Source of the DNA: Saccoglossus kowalevskii
Taxonomy: Eukaryota > Hemichordata > Enteropneusta > Harrimaniidae
Assembly: GCF_000003605.2 (NCBI RefSeq)
Contig: NW_003122923.1
Location: 130,422-153,538, forward strand
Direction of reading: 5' to 3'
DNA length: 23,117 bases
The first letter of the stretch is position 1, and each line of letters opens with the position of its first letter. Below, in pieces: positions 1 to 11,700 of the stretch. The position numbers were made by a program, and so were the translations under genes. The notes beneath the pieces were generated by a model that was given only the letters and a program-made list of their open reading frames with translations, did not search any database and was not told where the DNA came from.

Positions 1-199
1 TCTATGGTGGGTAATTGAATGTAGTGAATTTAAAGCTCAATACCTTGGTCTGCCTTCTTGCTCTTTGTCGTCTTTTACACATATCAAAGATTCTAAATAT
101 CTCCTTTAATAGATATACATCTTGTACAAGTGTATTCAAACCACAGCTTTGTTTTGTTTTTCTCCAAAAAATTTAAACTATACGTTGAAATTAACTTAC

Positions 200-305
200 A
201 TCTTCGGCTGCGATCACCTGATTCTAATCGTTTTCGTTGAATTCTTTTCTCTTTCATGCGCTGTTTGATTTCCAAAATGCTGTCATTCAATTCGTGGCTT
301 TCCAT
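200..305 (-). CDS. First coding exon of an unrecognised gene (partial)
   Basis: On the minus strand an ATG at 305-303 opens 35 codons plus one base. The exon ends at a strong donor: AT|GTAAGT, with the intron GT starting at 199. The start context is good (A at -3, G at +4). The peptide starts MESHELNDSILEIKQRMKEK and continues into a basic, probably helical stretch rich in K, R and E (about residues 11-35), as in many coiled-coil proteins. Further minus-strand reading is intronic, so the rest of the gene lies beyond the left edge. Just upstream of the ATG there is a possible acceptor (TTTTTCAG, exon from about 338), so the 5' UTR may be spliced. I do not recognise the family. Start, donor and charge pattern make a real exon likely, but a single 106-nt exon is limited evidence. 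Confidence 0.6.
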
Positions 306-1823
306 AGTTACAGGCTGGATTTACAAAACAGACTCAATCTGAAAAATGTTTTTTTCGAATAAAAGCATGATTTCTTTACAGACTTGCTGGCTAAATTAAT
401 CTTTGTCAGTGAAGGAATGTGAAAGCAGTGAAATGAGGAGTGACTAATGGATCTATACATTCTACTTAGTCTTCAGTAAAGCAAAACAAGTTAGAAATAA
501 AGATTAAAACTATATATTGTTTGAAAAATCGCACATCACAAAAATCACCCATGGGTTTTAGTACTGTACCAGGGTGACTTTTCGGATCTGCATATCCATC
601 AAATCGTTATATAGTATATAATAGTTGGTATTAAATCATTGTCCTGAGCATGGAAGGTAAGAGGACAGAAGAGAGGATGGGTTTTAATCCGATTTATATA
701 TTTTATTTCAAGTTTTATCACCATTTTCTATTTTCCTTTTTATCACTTATTTACTCAACAAAACAGGTTGGACTCGCTCACGATTTGTTGGGACTGGCAA
801 GGCATGCAACTTGTTCTTTGTTTTCCAGTGCCAGTGGACGATGGACTGCCTTGTTTCTGTAGTAAAATTGTTTCAGTTTGAAAACGAATAAGAACATGTT
901 TTGTTGTCTCCTGAAGTATTTGAAAGGTCTAAGTAGGGCTCTGTAACATTTTCAGATAAGCTGAAGTCAATGTTGAACAAAAACATGATTTTTATGCAAG
1001 TGTAGTGTGTGTGACATATGATGCTAGGACCCTGGTAGTGTCATGGAAACTTGTTATTGAGATAGAATATCTTTTTTTTTTTTTTTTTTTACTTACAATC
1101 AATGAAATTTCAAAACAAGACTAAATTTATTTTACAAGGATCTGTGATTTTGGTGTCAATTTATCTCAGTAAAAACTCTGGCTGGTGCTGAGCTGACCGC
1201 TAATTATTCACGCAATTGCATTACAGGAATGTCTAGCAAGTAAATAAATCGAAGTGTTCATGAATCATGGGACAACAATCTTTAGTCTCCTCTCTCCTGT
1301 CCCACTGCATGTACCTTCCCAAGTAACTATTAAAAATAGCTGGACGATTCGAGCAATGGCTCTTTATCGATAGCATAGAAGAAAATACCCAAACGTATGT
1401 AGAAACGTATAATTCATAATGTTGGAGTCTAATGAGAAAATGGCAACTAAGAGTTTGTGAAGGAGAAAAAAAATTGCTGTCATGCTGAGAAAAAATGTTT
1501 GTTGCCATTTAAAAAAAAAAAAAAAATACAATTAATTTCATCCAGACTTCTCAATTTTCTAATGGTGCATTTCAAATATCTCAATAACTGGACCGCCTGT
1601 ATTGACAGTGACCAGTGAAGCACATGATCTCGGTTGGTGTGATTTCCAAAACACTGAGCACAGTGGCTGAGTGCAAGTATAAATAACCACACACAAAAAA
1701 CATCGGTTGAGCACCGCCGCAATCACAGGCACCAGGAGAGTGTCACGATCGTCGGTGTGACTGTGGATGGAAATATTACGTTTTTAAGAAAAATAATGAA
1801 CAACATTATCAGAGCTTTGATGG
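306..1823. other. No supported gene; homopolymer tracts
   Basis: No coding exon with convincing splice signals is seen on either strand. Landmarks are a run of 19 T at 1072-1090 and a run of 16 A at 1511-1526. If the promoter proposed near 1.95-2.0 kb is right, most of this stretch is the first, non-coding intron of the minus-strand gene. Confidence 0.4.
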
Positions 1824-2002
1824 ATACTCACACGCATGGAGTGTTGGTGACTTATTGGTTTATAATTATAGGATATAACCAACAAAGAAGACCCTTATAG
1901 AGAACCAGATTCAGTCTATACTACTGATTCGGCAACGTCAGTTCTTTTTAAAATTTCCCGGAAGTTATGCTATACTACGATTGGCTAATAATAGAACACG
2001 TG
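1824..2002 (-). promoter_or_regulatory. Candidate promoter and non-coding first exon of the minus-strand gene
   Basis: Read on the minus strand, the order is an E-box CACGTG (1997-2002), a CCAAT box (AGCCAAT, 1986-1980) and an ETS-type site ACTTCCGG (1965-1958). About 125 bp further on is a good donor GTGAGTAT (1831-1824). This order is typical of TATA-less animal promoters, with ETS and CCAAT elements close to the start site. It would pair with the possible 5' UTR acceptor near 339 in front of the coding exon at 305-200. The motifs are directly visible; the promoter role and the link to that gene are inference. Confidence 0.3.
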
Positions 2003-2830
2003 ATATGAAAGTGACCTGTCGCCATAGATGGCGCTCTTTGTGATCGAGTATAACTTGAACTCTGCATGTGTTGCTCAACTCTTTATGTTTGGGTATTGTA
2101 TACCTTCAGAACAAATCCTATTCTATACACCAAGTAGAAGTACATCACGTACAGTCTGGTGACTAGTTTTTAATCTACGACAACTGGTGACTTGATTGCG
2201 AAACCAAATTCAAGTCTGAATCGTGTTTGTACACAAATACAGTTTGCAGTTACAGTTCCAATCAGAGACTGGTAAACTAATGACTGGGTTAGAATATCAA
2301 TTTCATGCGTGTATGTTTCTGAAATGAACACATAAACTGATGCAAATACAAATGTTGAATGTGGTTTACATGAGATCAAAGTACCGACAACTCAGAATAT
2401 GTTTTGATCATCTACTCACCAACAGTGTGTTATTGGTCGAAAGTTCCTAAATTCTTTACCATAACATTTTCCCGAGAGTTGACATTTCAAAGTGTTATGA
2501 TACGAAAGTAATAAACCCCAGGTTTGTGAATGGAATTCATTTAGAGTCACGACTCAGCTAAGTCATTTTTTCCCGTTATTGACAGTACTTTTGTGGTTGA
2601 ATCGGTTTGATTTTAAGCTAGACAGGTCACTCTCGTAAAGTTTCGAGGGTATTTGAGAGGTCGGATTTAAGTTTGGTTAGTTTCTTGAATGTTTAGGCAA
2701 AATTTTTGTGTTATATATATTTTTGTAATTTGTGACGAAATCTGTATGACTATATATTTTTTTCTCTCTCTCGACGTGAATGAATCACTATATTTGTATT
2801 AGTAATAGGAATCAACAAAATCAATCTTTT
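2003..2830. other. Intergenic, nothing supported
   Basis: AT-rich sequence with no convincing coding exon, RNA gene or repeat. It contains only short chance reading frames without splice context. Confidence 0.4.
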
Positions 2831-3075
2831 GACCACTACTCAACTAAAAGTGATTTTTTTTGAATTCATGTTCCTCATTCCATATATAATACAGAGTTTT
2901 AAAGTTATTAAAGCTAATCCCTTGAGCAAACAGTTTTTGAAAAAAATAACCATAACTTTGGTAGTGTGACTAATACTAGTATAGAACAGTTATAATACAT
3001 TAATTCATATAATGAAGGATATTTGTTTAAAAAAACAGAATAATTCATTCACTTAATTGTAGTTGAGTAGTGGTA
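2831..3075. mobile_element. Candidate MITE with 15-bp terminal inverted repeats
   Basis: ACCACTACTCAACTA at 2832-2846 is repeated as a perfect inverted copy at 3060-3074. Weaker similarity continues inward (AGTGA, then T-rich and ATTCAT-like stretches). The interior is non-coding and AT-rich. The size of about 245 bp fits a non-autonomous DNA transposon. No clear target-site duplication is visible, because both flanks are T- or A-rich. Confidence 0.45.
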
Positions 3076-3252
3076 AAAAAAAAGACTTTTATGGGGATTT
3101 ATGGGGATTCACACATGCTGAGATAACAAAATATAAAATAAATAGAAATACAGATTTGGTTGCAAGTTACCAAGATGTGTATACTACAAGTTTGCTTATA
3201 CTATAAACATTCAAAAAATAACTAAGATTAAATCTGACCCCTTAATTCGCTC

Positions 3253-3379
3253 GAAACTCTATAGCCTGACATGTAGGAGTGAGTGGCGCCCTCGCCGGCC
3301 GAACGGCATCAGGCCCTACTGTGTTGGTGAGCACTTTTGAGGGCGCAGCTCACGCAACCTTGTCAGGCTAGAAACTCTA
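3253..3379. mobile_element. Complete 109-bp MITE with 9-bp target duplication
   Basis: The element spans 3262-3370 and begins TAGCCTGACA and ends TGTCAGGCTA (perfect 10-bp inverted termini). Inside these a second paired segment follows: GTGAGTGGCGCCCTC against the complement of GAGGGCGCAGCTCAC, 13 of 15 matching, so the whole unit can fold into a long hairpin. It is flanked by perfect direct repeats GAAACTCTA at 3253-3261 and 3371-3379, which is a target-site duplication. It is far more GC-rich than its surroundings and has no coding capacity. A 9-bp (or 8-bp plus one chance match) duplication suits Mutator-like, Merlin-like or hAT-like superfamilies; the family itself is not recognised. Confidence 0.85.
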
Positions 3380-3531
3380 CTACATCCTTGAAAACATTGC
3401 ATGAGTCAATCGTCAAATTCAGTGTTCTTTGATTCTACAGAAAGTTAAACTAAGTGTGGAGTCGTTGGTGGATAGCGGATCTTTCCCAAAATGCTGACAA
3501 TCAGAGAGCACGGAATGATCTACTTGGTTAA

Positions 3532-3646
3532 AGGGCGTCGCGCAGCGCGTAATCGAATTTCATGTAAACAATCGTAGTATTTTACACGCGTTGCATATGT
3601 TGCTATGCGCCCCATATCGAACAGCACATGGCGCGACGACACCTGG
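3532..3646. repeat. GC-rich imperfect inverted repeat
   Basis: A left arm near 3532-3563 (containing GGGCGTCGCGC and later ATCGAAT) is approximately mirrored by a right arm near 3612-3646 (ATATCGA, then GGCGCGACGACACCT). Matches are interrupted by small gaps. This may be a decayed MITE or only a CpG-bearing patch. No target duplication was found. Confidence 0.3.
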
Positions 3647-5317
3647 CATTTGAAATCAAGTCCTAAAGTATAAGTACTTATCATTTCATCGAAGGCGTTG
3701 TCAATTCATTTGAGAACCTCCGAGGGATATCATCAAACCAAGAGAAACAAAGACACCCTCCCACTTGGCCAAAAACAAAAAAAGATACTGCACTTCACCA
3801 CTACATGTACTATTATATGTTTCACTGACACAAGACTGTTATAACTTTTCAGACACTGACAATCAACAGATGTATTGAAAGTATTTATTTTTATGAGTGG
3901 GATGGGTTTTACCTTGTAAAGCTATATCAAATGGTAAATCATCAGTACAGTTCACTAAACACGTTCACATTCTTATAAATCAAATTACATGTACACATCA
4001 TTCCATAACTGAGTGCAAAATCATCTAATCATGATTGACAATATTTGTTATACTTTATTTCAAAGTAAAATACAATATCTCAAATCAGGAAACACTTAAA
4101 TGTTTGATGTAAAGATTGCTACGAAAAATGTATACTTTTCACATTGATTACAATTTACCCATACTGAATGTGTTTAGGTTTGGGATTGGAATGGGGGAGG
4201 TTACTATTTTACGTCATTTTTCTCAATAAAACTGTGATTCATTTCTATATGCGCACATGTAAAATAAAATAAAAAGTACCATAATTGGCTTTGTGTGATG
4301 TTACTCAAATGATACTTTTCGAATATTTTTAACGTTATTATATATTTTGACTTAACGAATTCAGAATGTGACCTCCCGGGGTTACCGTTGATAGCTCCGA
4401 ACCAACAAACACGCTCTTTTCTCAATTGACATTTTGACGATGACACCATGTGCTATTAATTATATCAGCGTGTATATATGATTGGTTTCATGTTGAGAAT
4501 ACGATGAGTCATTATTATATGATTGGTTAATTTTAGAGGGTGGGGTTTATGTCAGAGACTTTCAAATGTATCAGTTGTGCTTTGTGTTGGTTGGGCGATG
4601 GTTTGGGCCACCGCTCTGGCAGTAGATGGACAGTTAACTGTTACAGATTTTTATTACTGTAGTGTAAATTCTGGAGTGGTTTTAGATGGATGTGGGAAAT
4701 TTGCTATTTTTTGTACGTACAGGAAACGTTGTGTTTTATAGTGGTTATTAAAACTCATAAAAATGTTATATGTTAGTCAGGTAGATTGCGTTGTGTTAAT
4801 TTCATATCTTTGCTAGAGTTAGAATTGAATTTTATCATTTTAATTTGCTCTGGCAAGATTTCACAAACTAGCAGTGGAGACATAGTAATCCAATAAACTC
4901 CCTTCAAGCGAAATTCAGTTGTTGAGGATGGGTGCCATCTCATTCTATTTGTCCGTTGTATGAGTAGCGTAGAGTTGACTCGACTGTTCGCCGTTTCAGG
5001 GTAAACCCATACAAAAAAAAGAGAAAAAGAAAGCTTAGAAAAAGGTATTTAAGTTGGAGGCATGAAGTACAAATAAGAAATACTGTATTTACTATATTAG
5101 AAGCACATCTTCATTACACATAAAGCAAAAAATGTGTTTATTGCATACAAAATCATCGAAATGTGTTCTTTTTTGACCATAGACTATATATATATATGTA
5201 TATGGTCATATGACACAATAGTCATATCACAGATGCCTTCATTGCAGTACTGGCTGCATGTCGTAATCTACAACAGTGATTAGTGCATTACAGTTATGCA
5301 TATTAAAAAAGACACAT
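3647..5317. other. Intergenic, nothing coding supported
   Basis: AT-rich, with no exon bearing good splice sites. A local palindromic AT stretch, GACCATA...TATGGTC, lies near 5177-5209. Two CCAAT-type sites in a repeated TATATGATTGGTT context lie near 4475 and 4517. A 72-codon frame at 4523-4741 has a hydrophobic stretch and six cysteines but no supporting context. Confidence 0.35.
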
Positions 5318-5807
5318 GTAACTATTTTAAATTAGTTTTATTGAAATCTGTTGTAATGTTTTTGAGAAAAAGTGGAAAGGCTTAAAATTGGCTAATTGAT
5401 ATGCAAATTAGGTAATTAATATGCACCAAAAACTAATCAGGTCTGAGTATTATTTTAGAACACTTGTATCTAGTTTCATTGGGATCTGTTGCATGATTCT
5501 TGAGAAAAAGTAAAGAGGCGTAAAATTGGCTAATTAATATGCAAATTAGGTAATTAATATGCACCAACAACTAATCAAGTCTGAGAATTATTCTAGAACA
5601 CTTGTATCTAGTTTCATTGGGATCTGTTGCATGGTTCTTGAGAAAAAGTAAAGAGGCGTACAATTGGCTAATTAATATGCAAATTAGGTAATTAATATGC
5701 ACCCAAAACAGACACACACACAGACGCACTAACCACAAAGACTGCTATTGCGTGTGAACACGTTCTCTATTTTAACTCAGATAACTAATAATTATTAGTG
5801 GTCTGAG
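5318..5807 (-). repeat. Tandem-repeat transposon remnant (HINE/pearl-like), minus orientation
   Basis: Three copies, the first divergent, of a unit of about 138 bp. The phrase GCTAATTRATATGCAAATTA recurs at 5391, 5529 and 5667. The array runs into a short CA tract (about 5711-5722). Next comes a block that, reverse-complemented, reads AGTCTTTGTGGTTAGTGCGT. A CGTGT-TC-ACACG hairpin follows near 5750-5762, and then a 28-of-32 palindrome at 5776-5807. Read in reverse this is the same order (hairpin, TG tract, tandem repeats) and the same family as the array at 22200-23117. The architecture resembles non-autonomous Helentron-type elements (pearl, DINE-1), but no diagnostic Helitron end was identified. 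Confidence 0.6.
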
Positions 5808-6668
5808 ATTTAAATAATAAAACCCAGTGACACAATATAAACTTTCAGTGTTTGTTCACAAATCTTTAAAAGTTCGTTACAATTCCATTTAGTTTATTCG
5901 AATTGACAGCGATGTATTTACCTAATTTTGTATTATATTAACTTATGTGATAGTATGTTATATTTATAACGTGCCTTTGTGAAAAAATAAAACAATGGTA
6001 ATACATATCCATTTATAAAAAAAAACAGGGTGCATTGAAGGGGTCATATGTCAATGTGGGATTCATTACATAAAAAAAAAACACTAGTACGATCTGGGTG
6101 AACATTCTACATAAGAGGAGTTGGAGTGAGGGCCTATGCATACAGTTTTTCTATTAGTGTACGTGGTGGGCTTTTGTGTGTTTAGTAACCGCTACAGCGT
6201 TAATAAATCATTACTATTTGTTAACCAGTGCACACAGAAGTCCGATGAAAGCTCGATGTAGGGCCCTCTAAGACTTTAACTTTTTGTACATGGGTTGGAA
6301 AAGTATTTAAAAAAAATGTTCCTGGCCTATTGTATATCTGATACTTAGTAAATGGAAGCCCAGTATGTATGCTGTTCTATGTTTGTGTTTACATTCAGGA
6401 CTCTCGTGGAATATTTGTATAATTTAAATGAGACCCAAGAACGTGGGAGAACACTTTTAAGCTTTTCAAAACCATCTTAGGGGGTCGTTTGTACATAACA
6501 ACAACGCTTTACTCGGTGCGACCGTCACTAGAGTGGTCTTTACAAATAATGACTTCGCTAACATAAGCAACAAAAGTCGCTATTTGTGATTACTGGTGTG
6601 GTGAATGTAGCTCCCATGGTGTAAAGTTAGTTGTTTGTCGGTTCGAGAAGTCAAGTTCAGACGACAAG
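5808..6668. promoter_or_regulatory. Upstream region of the 806-residue protein gene
   Basis: The last few hundred bases before the ATG at 6669 must hold the 5' UTR or core promoter of a plus-strand transcript, unless a distal non-coding exon exists. No TATA box at a sensible distance is evident. An upstream ATG at 6616 is followed at once by a stop (ATG GTG TAA), a minimal upstream frame. Nothing else is recognised in this stretch. Confidence 0.25.
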
Positions 6669-8712
6669 ATGAGCGCGCCAACAGATGTTGCGAAGTTGGT
6701 GACTAGAAAAATGTAAGTCCACACATACACGCACACACACAGGACTGTCCTGTCCAATGATTCACCAACTCGTTACAGACTTCATACTAGTACTATTTAT
6801 TCTTGCACGTACCGGTATTGAACGCTTTCATTCTGTCAGTGTCACTAATAAACACATTCCGTTTTATCGTCCGTACATACCAAACTGTCTAATTATATTG
6901 CCTCTTTCTTTAAATGTCATTATTGAAAACTATATTATTAATGTAGGTCAACGGGCCACCTCTATATTATACCGGTATTTTCTATTGACAACTCTACCTA
7001 TTGTGTTCACTAAACAGAATCAATCAAGATATAAAGTCGAATGTTTATAGTTTTAAATTCTTTTATAAGTGGTTGTATCATAGACTATTGTTGATGTATA
7101 CACAACAACAAAAATACACAATCATAGTCAGTGTATTTGTTTGGAGTAATGTTACACATATTTCATAAACTTGAGGAGCCTTGATTGCCTTGTAATGAAA
7201 CACAATGAGCATAGTTTCATCTGAATTCCAGCAATACTGTAAGATTTACATGAAAAAATATATTATTGTACCTGCTATTGTATCTCTTTAAGGCATTGTC
7301 TCCAAAATGGCGCACACTTCAAAATCATGCAATGTAACACAGCTAATAGACATTATATGTATATATTTAGTCGTCTACATGGTATTGAATTTTTGTGCTG
7401 TAATGGCGGCTTTCATCAAATTCTTTGAACATTCTGTTAAGTTGAAACAGATGTTAACAACAATATTTACCAATCACAGACACTACCGGTAGTACATTTC
7501 ATGTTCATGCATGATCACCTATTTCGCCCTCAACTTTGAACATTTACAAAATTTGATTTGCACTCTATTACTTTTATACACTTCATTTTGCAAGAGGCAA
7601 AATTTCCCTGGTAGGTTCCTATAAAAAAAGCAGTCACAGCGACTTTTGCAAACAATTTTGGTCAATGACATTGTGAAATTTGGGAAAATAAAGTGATTAC
7701 ACTTATCTTTTTTTCTCGTTTTCTTGTATACAGGGAGTACATGATGAATGTACATCGAGTGGAGACAGGTTTCGATTCGTCAGGCAGCGGTCGTCACAGC
7801 ACCACAAAGCGAATGGTGAGTTTTATTGTATTTGCAAAATTGAAATTGTCTGCAAAATTGTTTTGTTGATTTCACAATTAAAATGGGTATCAATCTCAAC
7901 AGTCTAAATAAAAATTAAAATTACAAATCAAAATTAAACTTCAACATTTGTCATCTCACTTCATTTTTAAAAATAGATTTACATTTGCAATCTTGCTTTT
8001 ACTTTTTGAAAATAAATTTACATTTGAAAACTTTTTATTTTTATTTTTGAAAATGTATTTATAGTTGAAAACTTTCTTTTATTTTTGAAAGTACCTTAGA
8101 TTCACATTTGGAATTTTAATTTACATTAAAAAATGTATTTAAAATTGCATTTTCACTGCAGTATTTTAAAAGAGCAAAGGGGTGGCGAAAATTCAAAACC
8201 ATTTTAAAAAATCAAAATAAAAAGTCATTTTAAAACAGAAGTGAAAATGCAATTTTAAATGTAAATCTATTTTTAAAGTGAAGTAAAATTACAAATTATA
8301 ATTTGCATTTTGATTTGTAAATTTAATTTTTACTGATGCTTTTAAGTTTTATATCGATTCTAATTGTGTTAGTTATAAAGAGTTAACATGGATTTATTTT
8401 GGTATTTAGTAATCCATTTGGCCAAAACTGATGTTTGTATTACCTAATGAATATATATGTGCTAGGTATACAGCTTATGTAACACCAAGACATAAAGGTA
8501 TTCCTCTTTATCTGCATACTATTATTGTATAGGCTGACCTGATATACACTTTGTCAATCTGATTATAATAAGACCCTACTTTGGGTTTATTGTGTGTTTT
8601 TTTTTAAAAGTCATTGTTTTTCTAATTATGTATTTAATTATTCATTTTTGGTACAAACAATACAACAGAATGTACATATTACTAATACTAATAATACTAC
8701 TACTACTACTAC

Positions 8713-8751
<39 letters not shown>

Positions 8752-11700
8752 TACAAAATAATAAAAAATGTAGTACAAATAAAATAAAATATATACAAAA
8801 ATAAAATAATAATACATGTCATACAATACATATAATTTGATAATCAGATTGACACCTGGTAGTCTGTTTACTTAATCTTAGTCTGTTTTATACTTAATCC
8901 TATTTTTTTTATTTATTATTAAATCACAGACATCTTTTTAAAATTTAAATTCAACTTTCAAATTTTGTCCTAACAAACAGTGTTCTGTACACATGATGTA
9001 TACATCATATGAGACCCATATCTAATATAAAATATTTATTGATTGCAAAATTATCAGATTCTTGATTAAAGTTCTATTTGTTTCTCATACTAGGCGAGAT
9101 ACGATATGGCATACCTAATTCAGACTGATGATAAAAAGAAGAAACAGAAAAATGCAGGTAAAGACAAGAAAAAACAAGAAAGAAAGAAGAAATCTAGCAA
9201 TGATGTAGCAGAAGATAGAAAAGATGGTACACAAGAAGAGGAACCTAAAAGTGAAAAAGAACAGTCATGGACTGGATTGAGCAAATCCAGAAGACAGGGA
9301 AGAGCAGAGTCTTCAGAAAATGATGAGAAATCTAGTAAAGGAGAGTGGAAAGGAATCACTATGTCACGGAAAACGAGTAAAACAGAGAATAAGGAAACGT
9401 CAAGTGAAAGTCAAACAAAAGAAAGTGAGGGAGATTGGACTGAACTCAGTAACTCAACAAAAGATGAAAATGAAGAAAAAAACTCAGTTGAAAGAAAAGA
9501 TACTGAAAGAGAAGACGATGTTGATAAGAAAATTGATGAGGAATGTAAAAATAAGTCCAAGAGGAAGAAAAAGGACAAAACTCTAATCTCGCCTCGACTA
9601 CAGAAAGATACTTTGCCAAAGAGTTTAGTGAGAAAAAAGCAAATGAAACAGTTGACAGAGGATGCCAATAAATTGTTTGTAAGTACATGTGATTACTAAA
9701 CAGTGATTGGTGGATTGTACAAGTGATGAAAATTATCTGTATTCTGTGCATTGTGTATAATTGTTTAAACTTTTATCATCTACAGGAATCACTGGATGCA
9801 GGTACTATTGATAAATATTTCCGATACCGACCGTCATGTAAAAACAAAGACAGCTTAGACTTGGTATGTTGTTTGTCTTTCTGAGTATTAATCGTCTTCC
9901 ATTGTGATTCAAGCATTTCATATTCAATTTAACTACTGTTATACCTATAACTGTAAAATACTTTATTTTAGCTGGAATTAATTTTTGCTGAAAAGATTTT
10001 TTTGGTGATTTGTATGGAATTCAGTTTCACTGATTTTTGATGAGTTGAATGTAAAATATTAGAAAAAAAGGTATATTCACTGGATTTTATTTTCACTGAA
10101 TCATTCCTACCGCGAAAATTAATTCCAAGTGAAAATAAAGTATTTTACAGTATGCAAATGAGTTAATTTTATGAAAACTATATCTTTGATCAGAATTTTT
10201 ATTCCTGACATAAATTACCTAAAAATGTACAAAAATGTATCACCAGGATTACCAATGTTGAAGCAATATTGTTATTATTTTGCAGTTATTGCAGTTAGGC
10301 CCAGGACATTTTTTTTCTTCTTTAAATTGTATTTCGATTTTGTTTTTTGATGAAAAAATTATTTTTCCTTTCAAAAATTTTTAGCTGTCACATACAATGA
10401 CCAGAAACTACCAGTAATTATAACTTAAAAGTTATTCAGTTATCTCAACATTACCTTGGGATATTTTGTCATAATGGCCACTATAAATGTCATAATATAT
10501 TTCTTATTATTTGTCATATTTTAGGTGTAAGTCAGTAAATTTAACTGAAAACACTTTTAGACCCTTTGTCTAAAATGGTTGAACAAAATTAGGATACAGT
10601 GTGATGTGAAGGAAATACCAGCAAATTGCTGATGACTGGGGATTATTTGAATTTTTTTTTAATTCACAGATTGTAATCATATCAATTTTTTTTTCTCAAA
10701 TTATTACTAACACCATGTTTTTTTCTTCTATTTTTCTCTAGGGTAAAGTGCGTCCTTTGTCAATGCATGTTGATGCGATTTTGAATTCTTCTAAAGCAGT
10801 CTCCTTTGCCATAGAACACGGTGAGTTTATCACAAGGTTTGTAGACAATATCCAATGAATGACCAATGATATCAGATTTACAGAACAAGCAAACATAGAC
10901 TAAAAAAAACAACAGAAGACAGAAAATGTACTAAATGCAACCTACTTGAGGATGAAATTTATTACATCACAAAATGTGAACTTTACACAGATGAAAGAGA
11001 GTTGTTATATTCACATTCTTCAAAGAAAATTAACAATTTTCAACACTGTACAAACAAAGAAAAATTCATTCATATATTGAATAAAAACAACAAATATTTA
11101 CTAACAGAGCTTATCAAATCAAAACCATGATCCAGTGCTTCTTGGCATGACCAACCTCATTTGAATACATGAATATCGTTCTTTTAACACATTTAGTTTA
11201 TCAAGCATTAAACTTACTTTGGTGAATGTCTGGATCCACTGGTGTAGTGGAAAGAATAAGATTTGCTATATTTACTATACTATATAACAGTTATTAGAAA
11301 AATATAATATTCTAATCATATTAATTATTCAAGATTTTTAATTTCGCTATTTTCACAGATAACCAGTGAAATTTATCAAATCAAAATAGTGAAATTAATT
11401 GTCAGTGAAAAAAAATGGTTTTAAAGTATATGAATCTTGCCTGCAAGAATGATTAAAAATTGCTGGATTATGATATAAAAAATTTGCATGGCTTTATTAG
11501 CACATGGAATTTGCATTATATTTGTTGTTAATATTGTTATACCATATCTCAAATGAAAATGTTCCTCAAGTCAACAGGTTCCTGCGATTAAAGATATGGT
11601 GGGCAGTCTTACATCTACTATATACTTTTATAATTTTTTATAGTATTCTCACTTATTGGGACTTATTGCCTTAGTGTTTCTGATTGAACACTGGTATATA

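Noticed and set aside
4523-4741. 72-codon plus-strand frame with a hydrophobic stretch and six Cys (possible small secreted peptide)
   Set aside because: The hydrophobic stretch starts late, there is no clear cleavage or family pattern, and no promoter, splice or poly(A) context. It is within chance length for this composition.
5318-5705. CRISPR-like regular repeats
   Set aside because: Units of about 138 bp follow one another with no unique spacers and the genome is animal; this is a minisatellite within a transposon.
6757-7492. Two open frames (97 and 61 codons) in intron 1
   Set aside because: They lie inside a well-defined intron, lack splice context and resemble nothing known.
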